A stretch of 64,000 nt of DNA from RGIG4097 sp964550635. Lineage in GTDB: Bacteria > Bacillota > Clostridia > Christensenellales > CAG-917. The DNA lies in assembly GCA_964550635.1 (NCBI GenBank), contig CAZJZV010000004.1, positions 45,996 through 109,995 of the forward strand. Direction: 5' to 3'. This document shows, piece after piece, positions 46,491 through 54,113 of this stretch (its first letter is position 1; every line of letters starts with the position of its first letter). The notes beneath the pieces are model-generated. The model saw only the letters and a program-made list of their open reading frames with translations, was not told the DNA's origin and did not search any database. Position numbers and translations under genes: made by a program.

Positions 46491-46507
46491 ATGAAAAATT
46501 TTTGCTC

Positions 46508-47365
46508 TTAATCAAAAATTTCAGGGGTGTCGATTATCTCGAATTTTTGTGTTAGCGTCATTTCGTTTTTGCCGTCGTTGCACTCACCGAGCCATTCCAC
46601 TTCAAGAATATGTTGGTTAGTATAGGTTTCGAAATTGCACCCGAAATCGCTATATTTTCCGTCTGCGGAAGGGGGCGAAACCGTCCATTTCAACGTCTTG
46701 TTTCCGACAGAATAATACGCTCTGCCCTTCTTGGAATACAGACCGAGTTTCAATGCTTCGGGCTTGCTCGTCTGACTGACTTCGAGCAAATCGTGGGTGA
46801 GCTTTACCCTCTCGTCGCGCAGGTCGTTATACGGCCAAATAACGATATTTTGGGAGGGATTCAAGTCGTCGACGAGGTCGTTGAGCGGGACGTGCAACAC
46901 GCCGTTTTTTGCAACGACGGTCAATGCCCAAACGAAGAACTTTTGACCAGAAAAACGACTTAAAACATCATTTTTGACACTTAAACCGCCGTTTTCGTCC
47001 ATTTTGACGGTTATCGTATACGAGAATTTTTTGGACGCTTCGGAGTGAAAAACTCCGCCGAAACCGTCGCCGTCTATCTCGTGCGTGACGGGGTAATTGT
47101 CGGGGGTGTAAGTCGCCATATCTTCGGGGGACTTCCACACTCGGTGTCCGCCGTAGAGATACCAAGTTTCACCGGGCTTATACTCCTCGTCGAAGTAAGG
47201 GCCGCTCTTGTTTACGTTGCGCTCGATGTCTTCGTTCATGAAGTTGAAGTCGGGGGTGCCGTAATAGATGATACGCGGACCCAAATCGACGGTCACGAGA
47301 GCGATGAGACCGCCCCTTTCAAACTTCGCGCATTTGCCGTAGTTTTTGTAATTTACGTATTGCAT
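46508..47365 (-). CDS. DUF4380-like, aldose-epimerase-fold protein
   Basis: 285 residues, cytosolic. LGPRIIYYGTPDFNFM near the N-terminus, then WYLYGGHRVWKSPED and YTPDNYPVT, match the pattern of DUF4380 proteins, which have a galactose-mutarotase-like beta-sandwich and probably bind sugars. No catalytic His/Glu pair can be assigned with confidence. The ribosome binding site AAAGGTGG precedes the ATG. It stands alone between a terminator and a 340-bp gap, upstream of the giant gene and downstream of the GH20 gene, in a carbohydrate-related neighbourhood. Confidence 0.7.
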   Translation of the reverse strand: MQYVNYKNYGKCAKFERGGLIALVTVDLGPRIIYYGTPDFNFMNEDIERNVNKSGPYFDEEYKPGETWYLYGGHRVWKSPEDMATYTPDNYPVTHEIDGDGFGGVFHSEASKKFSYTITVKMDENGGLSVKNDVLSRFSGQKFFVWALTVVAKNGVLHVPLNDLVDDLNPSQNIVIWPYNDLRDERVKLTHDLLEVSQTSKPEALKLGLYSKKGRAYYSVGNKTLKWTVSPPSADGKYSDFGCNFETYTNQHILEVEWLGECNDGKNEMTLTQKFEIIDTPEIFD

Positions 47366-47704
47366 AATACCACCTTTCGTCGCGGGGAGCGACGGCTATG
47401 ATTTTCTAAATAAGGAAAACTCTTGCCCTTTCTCACGAGCGCATTTCAAACAATCCGCGGCAATTTGTGTTATGCACAATTCACTATTGTAAATTATCAC
47501 ACGGCTTGCCACGACAAAACAACGCGCTTATGGATTTAGCATTCAAAACGCTTTCGCTCTTAATTTTTTGCGAAACACGTTATATTTATATCTCGTTTTC
47601 AGAAAGCGATTCGATTTATATTGCGTTTATGAAACCGCTTTGCAGAAAGCGTTTTGCAAAAATGGTTTAGCTCAAAAGTTCCATTTCCCAAAAATGGTTT
47701 TCTT
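47366..47704. other. Intergenic stretch without a gene
   Basis: It holds two hairpins: CGCTTT-GCAG-AAAGCG (47636-47651) and CCATTT-CCCAA-AAATGG (47681-47697). The second lies just behind the GH20 stop codon and may end that transcript weakly. The phrase AAAATGGTTT occurs twice. Open frames here are short and show no homology I recognise. Confidence 0.45.
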
Positions 47705-49234
47705 TTAGAGTTTTCTGCCCTTTTGCGCTTTCAAGGCGTTGATTGCGGATTTTATCGCAATCACGTCAAGAGCATTGAGTCCGAATTTTATCGTGCTCCA
47801 AGCACCCTTAAACGGATTGGGGTTTGAGTCTTTCAATTCCGTGAAAGTCTTGTCTTCCGCTTGCATAATTCCAAGCACGTTTAGGAGTCTTTCTTCAAAG
47901 TCGGCATAGTTCTTTTCGCCGTCGTACCAACCGCTTTCCGCGACCGCTATAACGCGCGGAAACGCTTGATAGTAAAGTTTCTCGACGGTGGGGACGTATT
48001 CCGTCCAAAGAGGGCATTCAACACCTATGACGTTTTTCTTTTCTTCATCCGAGAAAAGTTCGGTCGGGTTATATTTGTAAGTGTCCTTGACAGACGTCAT
48101 ACCGTAGGTGTAATCAAGGTAATACGGCAGGCATTTGCTGACGATGACTTTGCGACCTTTTCTCAAAGCTCGAGCTACTCTTTCCGCCCGCTTTCCGTCC
48201 GACCAATATTGGCAAGTCGCGCTCTCGTCAAGAGTGCCTGAGTAGATAGCCTCATTCCACACAATCGGGGTTTTACCGTGCGATTTTAGCATATTAATCA
48301 CGCGATTTGTGAAATATCCTTGCAACTCTTCAAAGTTTTTCAAGTTCTCTGATTTGAGTTTTTCTTTGCATTTTTCGCAGTTTTCCCAATGCGTTTTCGG
48401 CACTTCGTCCCCGCCCAAATGGAAGTATTTCGACGGGAATAATTCGGTGACTTCGGCAAGGAGTTTTTCAAGAAATTCGTAGTTCTCTTCCCTGCCCGCA
48501 CACATAATTCTTTCGTCTATTCCGAAGCGTTCTCCCACTTCGTATTGTTCCCCCGTACACCCAAGTTCGGGCATAGCGGCAAGGAGCGCAAGGGTGTGTC
48601 CCGGAAGGTCGATTTCGGGGATGATTTCGATATATCTGTCCGCCGCATATTTTACGATTTCGCGCACGTCGTCCTGCGTGAAATATCCGCCTACGGGGAT
48701 GCCGTCCCCGCGGGTGCATTTACGCATACTTCCCTTTTCGTTAAGGACGGGGAAGACCTTGCTTTCAAGTCTATAACCTTGATTGTCGCTCAAGTGCAAA
48801 TGGAATTTGTTCACCTTGATGAGCGCAAGGGAATCTATGAGTCCCAAGATGACGTCCTTGTCGAAGAAATGTCTGACTACGTCGAGCATAAAACTTCTAT
48901 ATTCAAAGCGCGGTTTATCCTTTACGACGCAGTTTTCAAGGGCGGCAACGCCGTCCTTATATCCGTCGAAAATCAACTGTTTGAGACTCATCGCACCGTG
49001 GAAAAGACCTTCGTCGGTGTTTGCTATGACTTTTATCGAACCGTCGATAACCAATTCATAGTCGTAGTCCGTCTTTGCGATTTCAAAAATTGCGGTGTTT
49101 TCGTCGCATTTTTCGTAGTCAAGGAAGGCGAGCGCACCTTTAATCACGTCGTTTGCGACGACTGCGGTCGAAGCGGAAAAATGCGTCTGCCCCGATTTTT
49201 GCGTGTAGGAATATGGTTTTGGAACTATTTTCAT
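47705..49234 (-). CDS. Glycoside hydrolase family 20 beta-N-acetylhexosaminidase
   Basis: 509 residues from the ATG at 49234, with GAGGTG 8 bases upstream; the frame is open further but those residues are not conserved. Residues 1-105 form the GH20b-type N-terminal domain. The TIM barrel follows, with HLHLSDNQGYRLES and the catalytic Asp-Glu pair in FHLGGDEVPKTHW (about residue 275), the pair used in substrate-assisted removal of terminal GlcNAc or GalNAc. There is no signal peptide, so it should act in the cytosol on imported sugars. It has a consensus promoter of its own. Confidence 0.93.
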   Translation of the reverse strand: MKIVPKPYSYTQKSGQTHFSASTAVVANDVIKGALAFLDYEKCDENTAIFEIAKTDYDYELVIDGSIKVIANTDEGLFHGAMSLKQLIFDGYKDGVAALENCVVKDKPRFEYRSFMLDVVRHFFDKDVILGLIDSLALIKVNKFHLHLSDNQGYRLESKVFPVLNEKGSMRKCTRGDGIPVGGYFTQDDVREIVKYAADRYIEIIPEIDLPGHTLALLAAMPELGCTGEQYEVGERFGIDERIMCAGREENYEFLEKLLAEVTELFPSKYFHLGGDEVPKTHWENCEKCKEKLKSENLKNFEELQGYFTNRVINMLKSHGKTPIVWNEAIYSGTLDESATCQYWSDGKRAERVARALRKGRKVIVSKCLPYYLDYTYGMTSVKDTYKYNPTELFSDEEKKNVIGVECPLWTEYVPTVEKLYYQAFPRVIAVAESGWYDGEKNYADFEERLLNVLGIMQAEDKTFTELKDSNPNPFKGAWSTIKFGLNALDVIAIKSAINALKAQKGRKL

Positions 49235-49253
49235 AATATTCACCTCTCGATTT

Positions 49254-49282
49254 ATTTTATCAAAACCGCATATATAAGTCAA
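49254..49282 (-). promoter_or_regulatory. Promoter of the GH20 gene
   Basis: On the minus strand TTGACT (49282-49277) and TAAAAT (49259-49254) are 17 bp apart, the same hexamers and spacing as at the giant lipoprotein gene. No operator was seen. Confidence 0.78.
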
Positions 49283-49320
49283 TATACGACTTTTAATTCT
49301 TCTATCGCGCGCAGGCAAAA

Positions 49321-49349
49321 TTGACAACTCATAGGTTTCGTGCTATTCT
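49321..49349 (+). promoter_or_regulatory. Promoter for the 49356-50791 gene pair, apparently leaderless
   Basis: TTGACA (49321-49326) and TATTCT (49344-49349) are separated by 17 bp. Only six bases lie between the -10 and the ATG at 49356, so transcription should begin at or next to the start codon. There is no room for a Shine-Dalgarno sequence. Confidence 0.75.
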
Positions 49350-49355
49350 TGAAGA

Positions 49356-49853
49356 ATGAAAGCAGGCGGATTTCTTATCGGTAGTACGCTGACGGCGGCA
49401 TTGGGCGTCGGTTGGAAAGTCGTAAAATTTCTCGCGGAATGGCTCGGGAAGGCGATTTACTATTTCGGCTTGTACTATCCCCTGTTCTATGCGGTGTACG
49501 GAGTGTTGCTCTATTTCATCTTCGGGCTCAACCCCTTCGACCTGACAATAGACGGCAGACTTTATATATTTGGTTTTGCATTGTCGGTGATTGCGTGCGT
49601 GATACAGGCGGTGAAAAATCTGATCGTGAAACCCTACCGCAAATACTTCAAGAAGACGGATATAATCGAATATAGCGCGGACGAAAAACTCTCGAAAAAT
49701 GCGCCCGAAGCACCGAAAATCTACAAGAGCAGAAGTAGCGACTATATAGTCTACGAATACGAAAACCGCTATGATTTGTACGAAGATACCGAAGACGGCG
49801 CGCGCTACGTGAAGACGGAATACAAACAACAAGCAAAAGGAAGAAGATGGTAA
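49356..49853 (+). CDS. Small uncharacterised membrane protein
   Basis: 165 residues. Two or three hydrophobic segments occupy about residues 5-30, 34-60 and 68-90. A basic stretch (KNLIVKPYRKYFKK) and a charged, Tyr-rich cytosolic tail (about 100-165) follow. I recognise no family. Its last bases overlap the start of the acyltransferase gene by seven bases, so the two are translationally coupled and may work together. The promoter suggests a leaderless transcript. Confidence 0.7.
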   Translation: MKAGGFLIGSTLTAALGVGWKVVKFLAEWLGKAIYYFGLYYPLFYAVYGVLLYFIFGLNPFDLTIDGRLYIFGFALSVIACVIQAVKNLIVKPYRKYFKKTDIIEYSADEKLSKNAPEAPKIYKSRSSDYIVYEYENRYDLYEDTEDGARYVKTEYKQQAKGRRW

Positions 49854-50791
49854 CAAACGAAAATCTTGCGAATACGGTCGAAACGACGGCGGAAACTGCG
49901 GACAAAACCGAAGGCATTTTGTCCTATCTCAAAACGCCTGCGACCAAAAAACGCATATGGGAGATAGATTTTCTCCGCGGTTTTTGCATATTCCTTATGC
50001 TTTTCGACCACGCCGCGCTTATGCTTGCAAGTTATTTCGGGCCGTCATGGTACGGCGGACGAGCGGCGATGCACGCATCCGAATTGTTCGGCGCGAAACT
50101 CTGCGCCCTTTGCGAAACTTACTACTATTATAGCGCACTGCGGGAGATAGGACACCCTATCGTGTTGTTCATATTCTTCTCGATTTCGGGAATATCCTGC
50201 GCATTTTCCCGCTCCAATTTGAAACGCGGCATACAACTTGCGGCGGTTTCCCTTGTCTACACACTCGTCACCTACGTACTCGATGAAATAATGTCCCTTG
50301 GATGTTTCACGACTTTCGGAGTGTTGCATTTCTATGCGTTTTGCATAATCTTCTGGGCGCTCGCAAGCAAAATGTGCAAGGACAACGTCATCGCAAAAAC
50401 GATGATTAGCGGATTTATGATTATACTCGTGGCGGTGCTATACTATTGCTACACTCCCCCCGCAGACACTCCCGAATGGTTATTTTTCGTGTTCAGTCCC
50501 AAAAACGCGGACGGCACTCCCGTCGGATTCTACTCTCAAAGCGCAATGTCCCCAGGCGATTTGTTCACGCTAATACCGTGGTCGGCATTCTTCTTTGCAG
50601 GCACGTTTTTGCAACCCTTCCTTTACTCGAAAAAGCGCAGTCTACTCCCCGCTCTCGACCACAAATGGAATAAACCTATGTGCTTCATCGGACGGCACGC
50701 ACTGCTCTTCTATATTCTGCACGTAGTCGTCATCGCGGTTGTGCTAATGCTTGTCAGTCAAATATTCTTTGGGACGTGGGGACTGGTGTAA
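49847..50791 (+). CDS. HGSNAT-like membrane acyltransferase (DUF1624)
   Basis: 314 residues. After a hydrophilic N-terminus (1-35), the sequence EIDFLRGFCIFLMLFDH opens a polytopic membrane domain of about eight helices, as in the heparan-alpha-glucosaminide N-acetyltransferase catalytic family. FFSISGISCAFSRSN and the C-terminal FIGRHALLFYILHVVV support this. Such proteins move an acetyl group across the membrane onto sugars; the real acceptor is unknown. It overlaps the preceding gene and ends at a terminator. It is divergent from a hexosaminidase gene, which fits amino-sugar metabolism, though only as inference. Confidence 0.85.
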   Translation: MVTNENLANTVETTAETADKTEGILSYLKTPATKKRIWEIDFLRGFCIFLMLFDHAALMLASYFGPSWYGGRAAMHASELFGAKLCALCETYYYYSALREIGHPIVLFIFFSISGISCAFSRSNLKRGIQLAAVSLVYTLVTYVLDEIMSLGCFTTFGVLHFYAFCIIFWALASKMCKDNVIAKTMISGFMIILVAVLYYCYTPPADTPEWLFFVFSPKNADGTPVGFYSQSAMSPGDLFTLIPWSAFFFAGTFLQPFLYSKKRSLLPALDHKWNKPMCFIGRHALLFYILHVVVIAVVLMLVSQIFFGTWGLV

Positions 50792-50817
50792 AACTGCTTT
50801 CGATAAAAGCAGTTTTA
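50790..50817 (+). terminator. Terminator after the HGSNAT-like gene
   Basis: AAAACTGCTTT and AAAAGCAGTTTT form an 11-bp stem around CGAT, directly at the stop codon. The A- and T-rich flanks would let it work in both directions. Confidence 0.8.
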
Positions 50818-50818
50818 A

Positions 50819-50885
50819 TGATATACGCGACTTCCGTCGCGTGTGATATACTTGCTTCGCAAGCATGATATATGCTAGCGCATAT
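50819..50885. repeat. Array of three short hairpins each led by TGATATA
   Basis: TGATATA occurs at 50819, 50844 and 50866. It is followed by the stems CGCGAC-TTCC-GTCGCG, CTTGC-TTC-GCAAG and ATATGC-TAGC-GCATAT. The loops and stems differ while the leader and spacing (22-25 bp) are kept, so the units share an architecture rather than a sequence. Confidence 0.7.
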
Positions 50886-51008
50886 TGTGGATTTTTATAG
50901 ATTTATATTATTTGTCATACCGAGCGTAGCGTGGGAATCTCCGGGGGACGGCACCGCTCAAACTAAAATAAACTCTTTTCAAAGTTTGTGCGTATTTACT
51001 CTCGCTCA

Positions 51009-51307
51009 TAGTGAGTGCGAACATATCTTATCACAGTTCCCCCTTCCTCACGTGTTTCCCCAATCGACGTTCCCCCTCTACGGGGAACCCACGTCGCCTG
51101 CGTTCGCAGGGGGCAACACTCGGCGCTCGCATAGAAAAGAGTCGTGACTACTTGTGCCACTGCGCTTTGTGCGTGCCGCTACGCGAAATAGAGTGCACGC
51201 AGTCGCTTGTACTTTCCGTCGAGCTCGGCACTCGAAGTTCTCGCCGCCGTTGCGGCTCGTGTTCCGTCTTCGTATAAGTGAGTGCGTACTCACACCCACT
51301 CATAGTG
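51009..51307. repeat. Dispersed two-block element, copy B
   Basis: The left block (51009-51059) and right block (51223-51307) match copy A at 8476-8884. The related 26-base segment GTGCGTA...CTCATAGTG flanks the unit on both sides (50988-51013 and 51282-51307) as an imperfect direct repeat. The inner part has its own hairpins, GTTCCCC-CTCTAC-GGGGAAC and CCTGCG-TT-CGCAGG. It does not code for a recognisable protein. Confidence 0.7.
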
Positions 51308-51357
51308 TCGCCCAAAATACCAGATATAAACACGGAGTAAATCCCCCCCCAATAATA

Positions 51358-51388
51358 ACAAAAACGCCGTTTTATGCGGCGTTTTTGG
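51358..51388. terminator. Bidirectional terminator behind the PH-domain gene
   Basis: AAAAACGCCG pairs with CGGCGTTTTT around a TTTTATG loop. It lies about 40 bp after the stop of the minus-strand PH-domain gene and would also stop plus-strand transcription through element B. Confidence 0.85.
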
Positions 51389-51426
51389 TTTTGTTAAGGT
51401 TTGATTGCGGGATTTGCGGTGAAAAA

Positions 51427-52011
51427 TCAGATTTGCGGAGTGCGGTGTTTTTTGCCGCCTGCGGGGACGAGTTGCAACATAAAGTTTCTTGCGTTGTCGT
51501 TCTCTTTTCTCGACACTTGGCGTGTCAGGCATTGCACGAATCTGCTCGGTTGCGTGATGCCTTTGATGAGCACGGGGTCGGATGCGTCGGTGTAGATTTC
51601 TACCGTGCCGTATCCAAACAATCTTTCCATAAATCTTTGGTTGTATTTCACACCCTTGATTTGTTCAAGCGGCATTTGTGCTTCAAAAACACCCATACGT
51701 TTGTTGAGCATTCTCACCACGAATTTTTTGTCGGTGATGATAGCCTCTTTCTCATATCTGAAAATGCCTTCGATGACAAGCACTGCAAAGACGAATGCGC
51801 CTGCGCCTATCATTGCATATTTCAAAACGGTTTCAGAGAGAATGGTTTTGCCGAGAAAGCCGTTTATCTCGTCCGTGAAAATCCAAAGCACCGCGATGAT
51901 TCCGCCGAGAATTGCGGCAAGCAAAATTTCATGCCAAAAAACCCAGCAACTGAATTTTGCTTTCGCGACTATACGTTCGGATTTTGAGTAGGTTTTTTCG
52001 AGAGTTCTCAT
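51427..52011 (-). CDS. Membrane protein with bacterial PH domain (bPH2-like)
   Basis: 194 residues. Two membrane helices lie at about 27-46 and 62-82. They are followed by a PH-like beta domain (about 85-160) with YEKEAIITDKKFVV, MPLEQIKGVKYNQ and ERLFGYGTVEIYT, the pattern of DUF304/bPH2 proteins. The C-terminal tail is basic (GGKKHR). Proteins of this type occur widely in Bacillota envelopes; no specific role is known to me. A consensus promoter ends six bases before the ATG, so this transcript also looks leaderless. Confidence 0.85.
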   Translation of the reverse strand: MRTLEKTYSKSERIVAKAKFSCWVFWHEILLAAILGGIIAVLWIFTDEINGFLGKTILSETVLKYAMIGAGAFVFAVLVIEGIFRYEKEAIITDKKFVVRMLNKRMGVFEAQMPLEQIKGVKYNQRFMERLFGYGTVEIYTDASDPVLIKGITQPSRFVQCLTRQVSRKENDNARNFMLQLVPAGGKKHRTPQI

Positions 52012-52017
52012 ATTCTT

Positions 52018-52046
52018 ATTCTAAATCCTATCTTCGTGATTGTCAA
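52018..52046 (-). promoter_or_regulatory. Promoter of the PH-domain gene, apparently leaderless
   Basis: On the minus strand TTGACA (52046-52041) and TAGAAT (52023-52018) are 17 bp apart, with only six bases (AAGAAT) between the -10 and the ATG at 52011. It overlaps the 3' end of nothing and lies just after the GH127-like stop codon. Confidence 0.72.
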
Positions 52047-53992
52047 CCTTTGTAGCAAGGCGGAAATTGGCACATTCTGACCGAAGTGCATCCAAACGGC
52101 ACGAATGTGCGCTCTATACTCTCTTCGGAGAAAGATGGTTTTCTGGGTATCGAGCAATTTCCTGACACGTCGAAATCCCAATTCGTCACGTTTTTGCACC
52201 TGACTTTGATTTCAAACGGCGGTTTTTCGTGGTCGTAGGGAATCGCGCCTATATCGTTCACGAAGGTTTGCTCGTTGTCGTAAAGGCGTCTGACTCCGTC
52301 TGCGGAGCGTTTGTCCACGACGGGAGTGAAATTCCAACGCTTTGCGAAGTTCACGTAGTAGATATGTCTGTCCATACTCACTCTCGTTTCGCTCGCTATC
52401 TTCGACGCGAGAAGCACGTTGCCCTTGTACATAGAGAGCGTACCGTCCTTGTTTTCGAGCACCGAAAGGGGTATGTCGAGTTTGAGCATAAACGTACTGC
52501 CCGTTTTCAATACGCACTTGACGGATATGACGTCGTCACCGCTTGCGACGACCTGACCGCCGGATATGAGTTGCATAGTGGTGTGGGCGGGCACTCTGAA
52601 ATTGATTTTGATTTCGGGATCGCCGTCCGCCTGCTCGACTTTGAAAACAATCGCATTGCGGAAAGGATAGGCGGTGTCTTCTTTTATCCTTATTCTGCTC
52701 CCCGCGACGACCGTATCGATCGTGCAAGGCGCGTAGGTCAGGAAATTGAGTTCCTTATCTCTCGTCATGCAAATGGATTTGATGAAAAGCGGATATGCCG
52801 AAATGAACGAAATCGCGCCCCTTGACAACACTCCGCCGAAGTAGGCGTTGCCGTATTCGCATTCTTTGAGATTTTCTTTCATCTCTACGGACGCTTCGAG
52901 TTGGTTGGGGACTGCTATATCCTGCACCGCTCTGACGTCGTCAAAAGCGGATGCGGGGATAAGGTTAAAAACGATTTTTTCAATCAAATCGGCGACTGCG
53001 AAATCCCCTGTTTCCGCCAAGACTTCCACGAGCGACTCAACCGTTTCAACGGCGGATTCGACGTCGATACCGCGAGTCGGGTAAGTGCCTGCAAGACGGA
53101 AATCCGCAGAAAACGCACCTGTAGCGTTGCCGTGATACCTTTCAAGCGCGGAAATCATCTTGATAGAGAGATTTTTAAGCTCCGCATCCCCGATAAATCT
53201 GCCGTAAGTGCAAGGGTATTTTATCGCTTTTGCGATGCTCACACCGCTCGTTTCGACCGCCACTTGATGCGCGCGTTTCTTCCACTCCGAATTTGCTTTG
53301 TCTACGGACAAGGGTTTGACGGAATCCGACGACGGATTTTCGTATTCTTCGATTTTCTTGCGCAACTTTTTAAGATGCAAGGTATTTAGATACCTTCCCG
53401 ACGGGTGTTTGTAGCGGAATTTCACCGCAAGTTTGAACCAATCGTTGCTTGCATCTCTCAACTTCTCGCCAAGGTCGTGCAACCATTCGCTATCCGTTTC
53501 CTTGAAAACGGCTTCGATTGCGGGGATTTCTTCGAGGAGTCTTGCGCGGGACTGATACCAACAAGGAGTCACCGAAAAGGTGTTGAACTGACTCTTGAAA
53601 AATTTCCGTAGGAAATTGAGTGCGCGTTCGTCCCCCGTCAGTTCGAAGTAGGACAAAACCGCTTTCACCGCTTCGATTTTCGGTGAAATGAATTTGCCTT
53701 CGGGGCCGAAGTTTCCGCCTTCGTTCGCGCTTGCGAAGATAGGCGCGACGTAACTTTCCGCCTTTTCGAGCAAAACTCTGTCCCCGGTCACGCCTGCAAG
53801 CAAAATCAGTCCGCGCACGTATCGCGGAAATGCTTCGCCGTTCGTCCAAGCGCCGTCCGTCAACAATCCGTCCGTCCCGCCAAGTCGCTTTTGCAAGTCG
53901 TTCGCAAGGCGGAGTTGACTATATAGCCAACCGTCGGGACGTATCGAACCGATGGGGAGCGTATTCATTTTTTGAACAATGAGTTTTGCCAA
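52043..53992 (-). CDS. GH127-like (beta-L-arabinofuranosidase-related) protein
   Basis: 649 residues from a TTG start at 53992, chosen because AGAGGT lies 5 bases before it; upstream ATG-initiated reading lacks any such site. Features of the alpha/alpha-barrel DUF1680/GH127 superfamily include IRPDGWLYSQLRLA at the start, GTYPTRGIDVESAVETVESL in the middle and the closing TFVPFGCTSVRMCQFP. I could not find the Cys/Glu zinc site of characterised arabinofuranosidases, so the substrate is open. There is no signal peptide, which suggests a cytosolic enzyme. A GTGCGC/GCGCAC hairpin (54011-54026) lies in its leader. Confidence 0.8.
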   Translation of the reverse strand: MAKLIVQKMNTLPIGSIRPDGWLYSQLRLANDLQKRLGGTDGLLTDGAWTNGEAFPRYVRGLILLAGVTGDRVLLEKAESYVAPIFASANEGGNFGPEGKFISPKIEAVKAVLSYFELTGDERALNFLRKFFKSQFNTFSVTPCWYQSRARLLEEIPAIEAVFKETDSEWLHDLGEKLRDASNDWFKLAVKFRYKHPSGRYLNTLHLKKLRKKIEEYENPSSDSVKPLSVDKANSEWKKRAHQVAVETSGVSIAKAIKYPCTYGRFIGDAELKNLSIKMISALERYHGNATGAFSADFRLAGTYPTRGIDVESAVETVESLVEVLAETGDFAVADLIEKIVFNLIPASAFDDVRAVQDIAVPNQLEASVEMKENLKECEYGNAYFGGVLSRGAISFISAYPLFIKSICMTRDKELNFLTYAPCTIDTVVAGSRIRIKEDTAYPFRNAIVFKVEQADGDPEIKINFRVPAHTTMQLISGGQVVASGDDVISVKCVLKTGSTFMLKLDIPLSVLENKDGTLSMYKGNVLLASKIASETRVSMDRHIYYVNFAKRWNFTPVVDKRSADGVRRLYDNEQTFVNDIGAIPYDHEKPPFEIKVRCKNVTNWDFDVSGNCSIPRKPSFSEESIERTFVPFGCTSVRMCQFPPCYKG

Positions 53993-54054
53993 ATCGTACC
54001 TCTTGTCGTCGTGCGCACTCGCGCACGCTAGTATAATAAATCTATCACACAAAA

Positions 54055-54083
54055 TTGACAAATGCAAGAGTATGAATTAAACT
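54055..54083 (+). promoter_or_regulatory. apgM promoter
   Basis: TTGACA (54055-54060) and TAAACT (54078-54083) are separated by 17 bp, about 30 bp before the ATG. GGAGG lies 7-8 bases before the start. It is divergent from, and very close to, the GH127-like gene. Confidence 0.7.
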
Positions 54084-54113
54084 TTAGAAAACAAAGAACT
54101 TTCGGAGGCAATA

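Noticed and set aside
50988..51307. A CRISPR array, because of spaced direct repeats.
   Set aside because: There are only two imperfect repeats, the spacing is about 290 bp, and no cas genes are seen.
53993..54067. Longer N-terminus for the GH127-like protein beginning at 54067.
   Set aside because: The extra residues include the promoter and hairpin region and have no ribosome binding site; the TTG at 53992 has AGAGGT at a proper distance.
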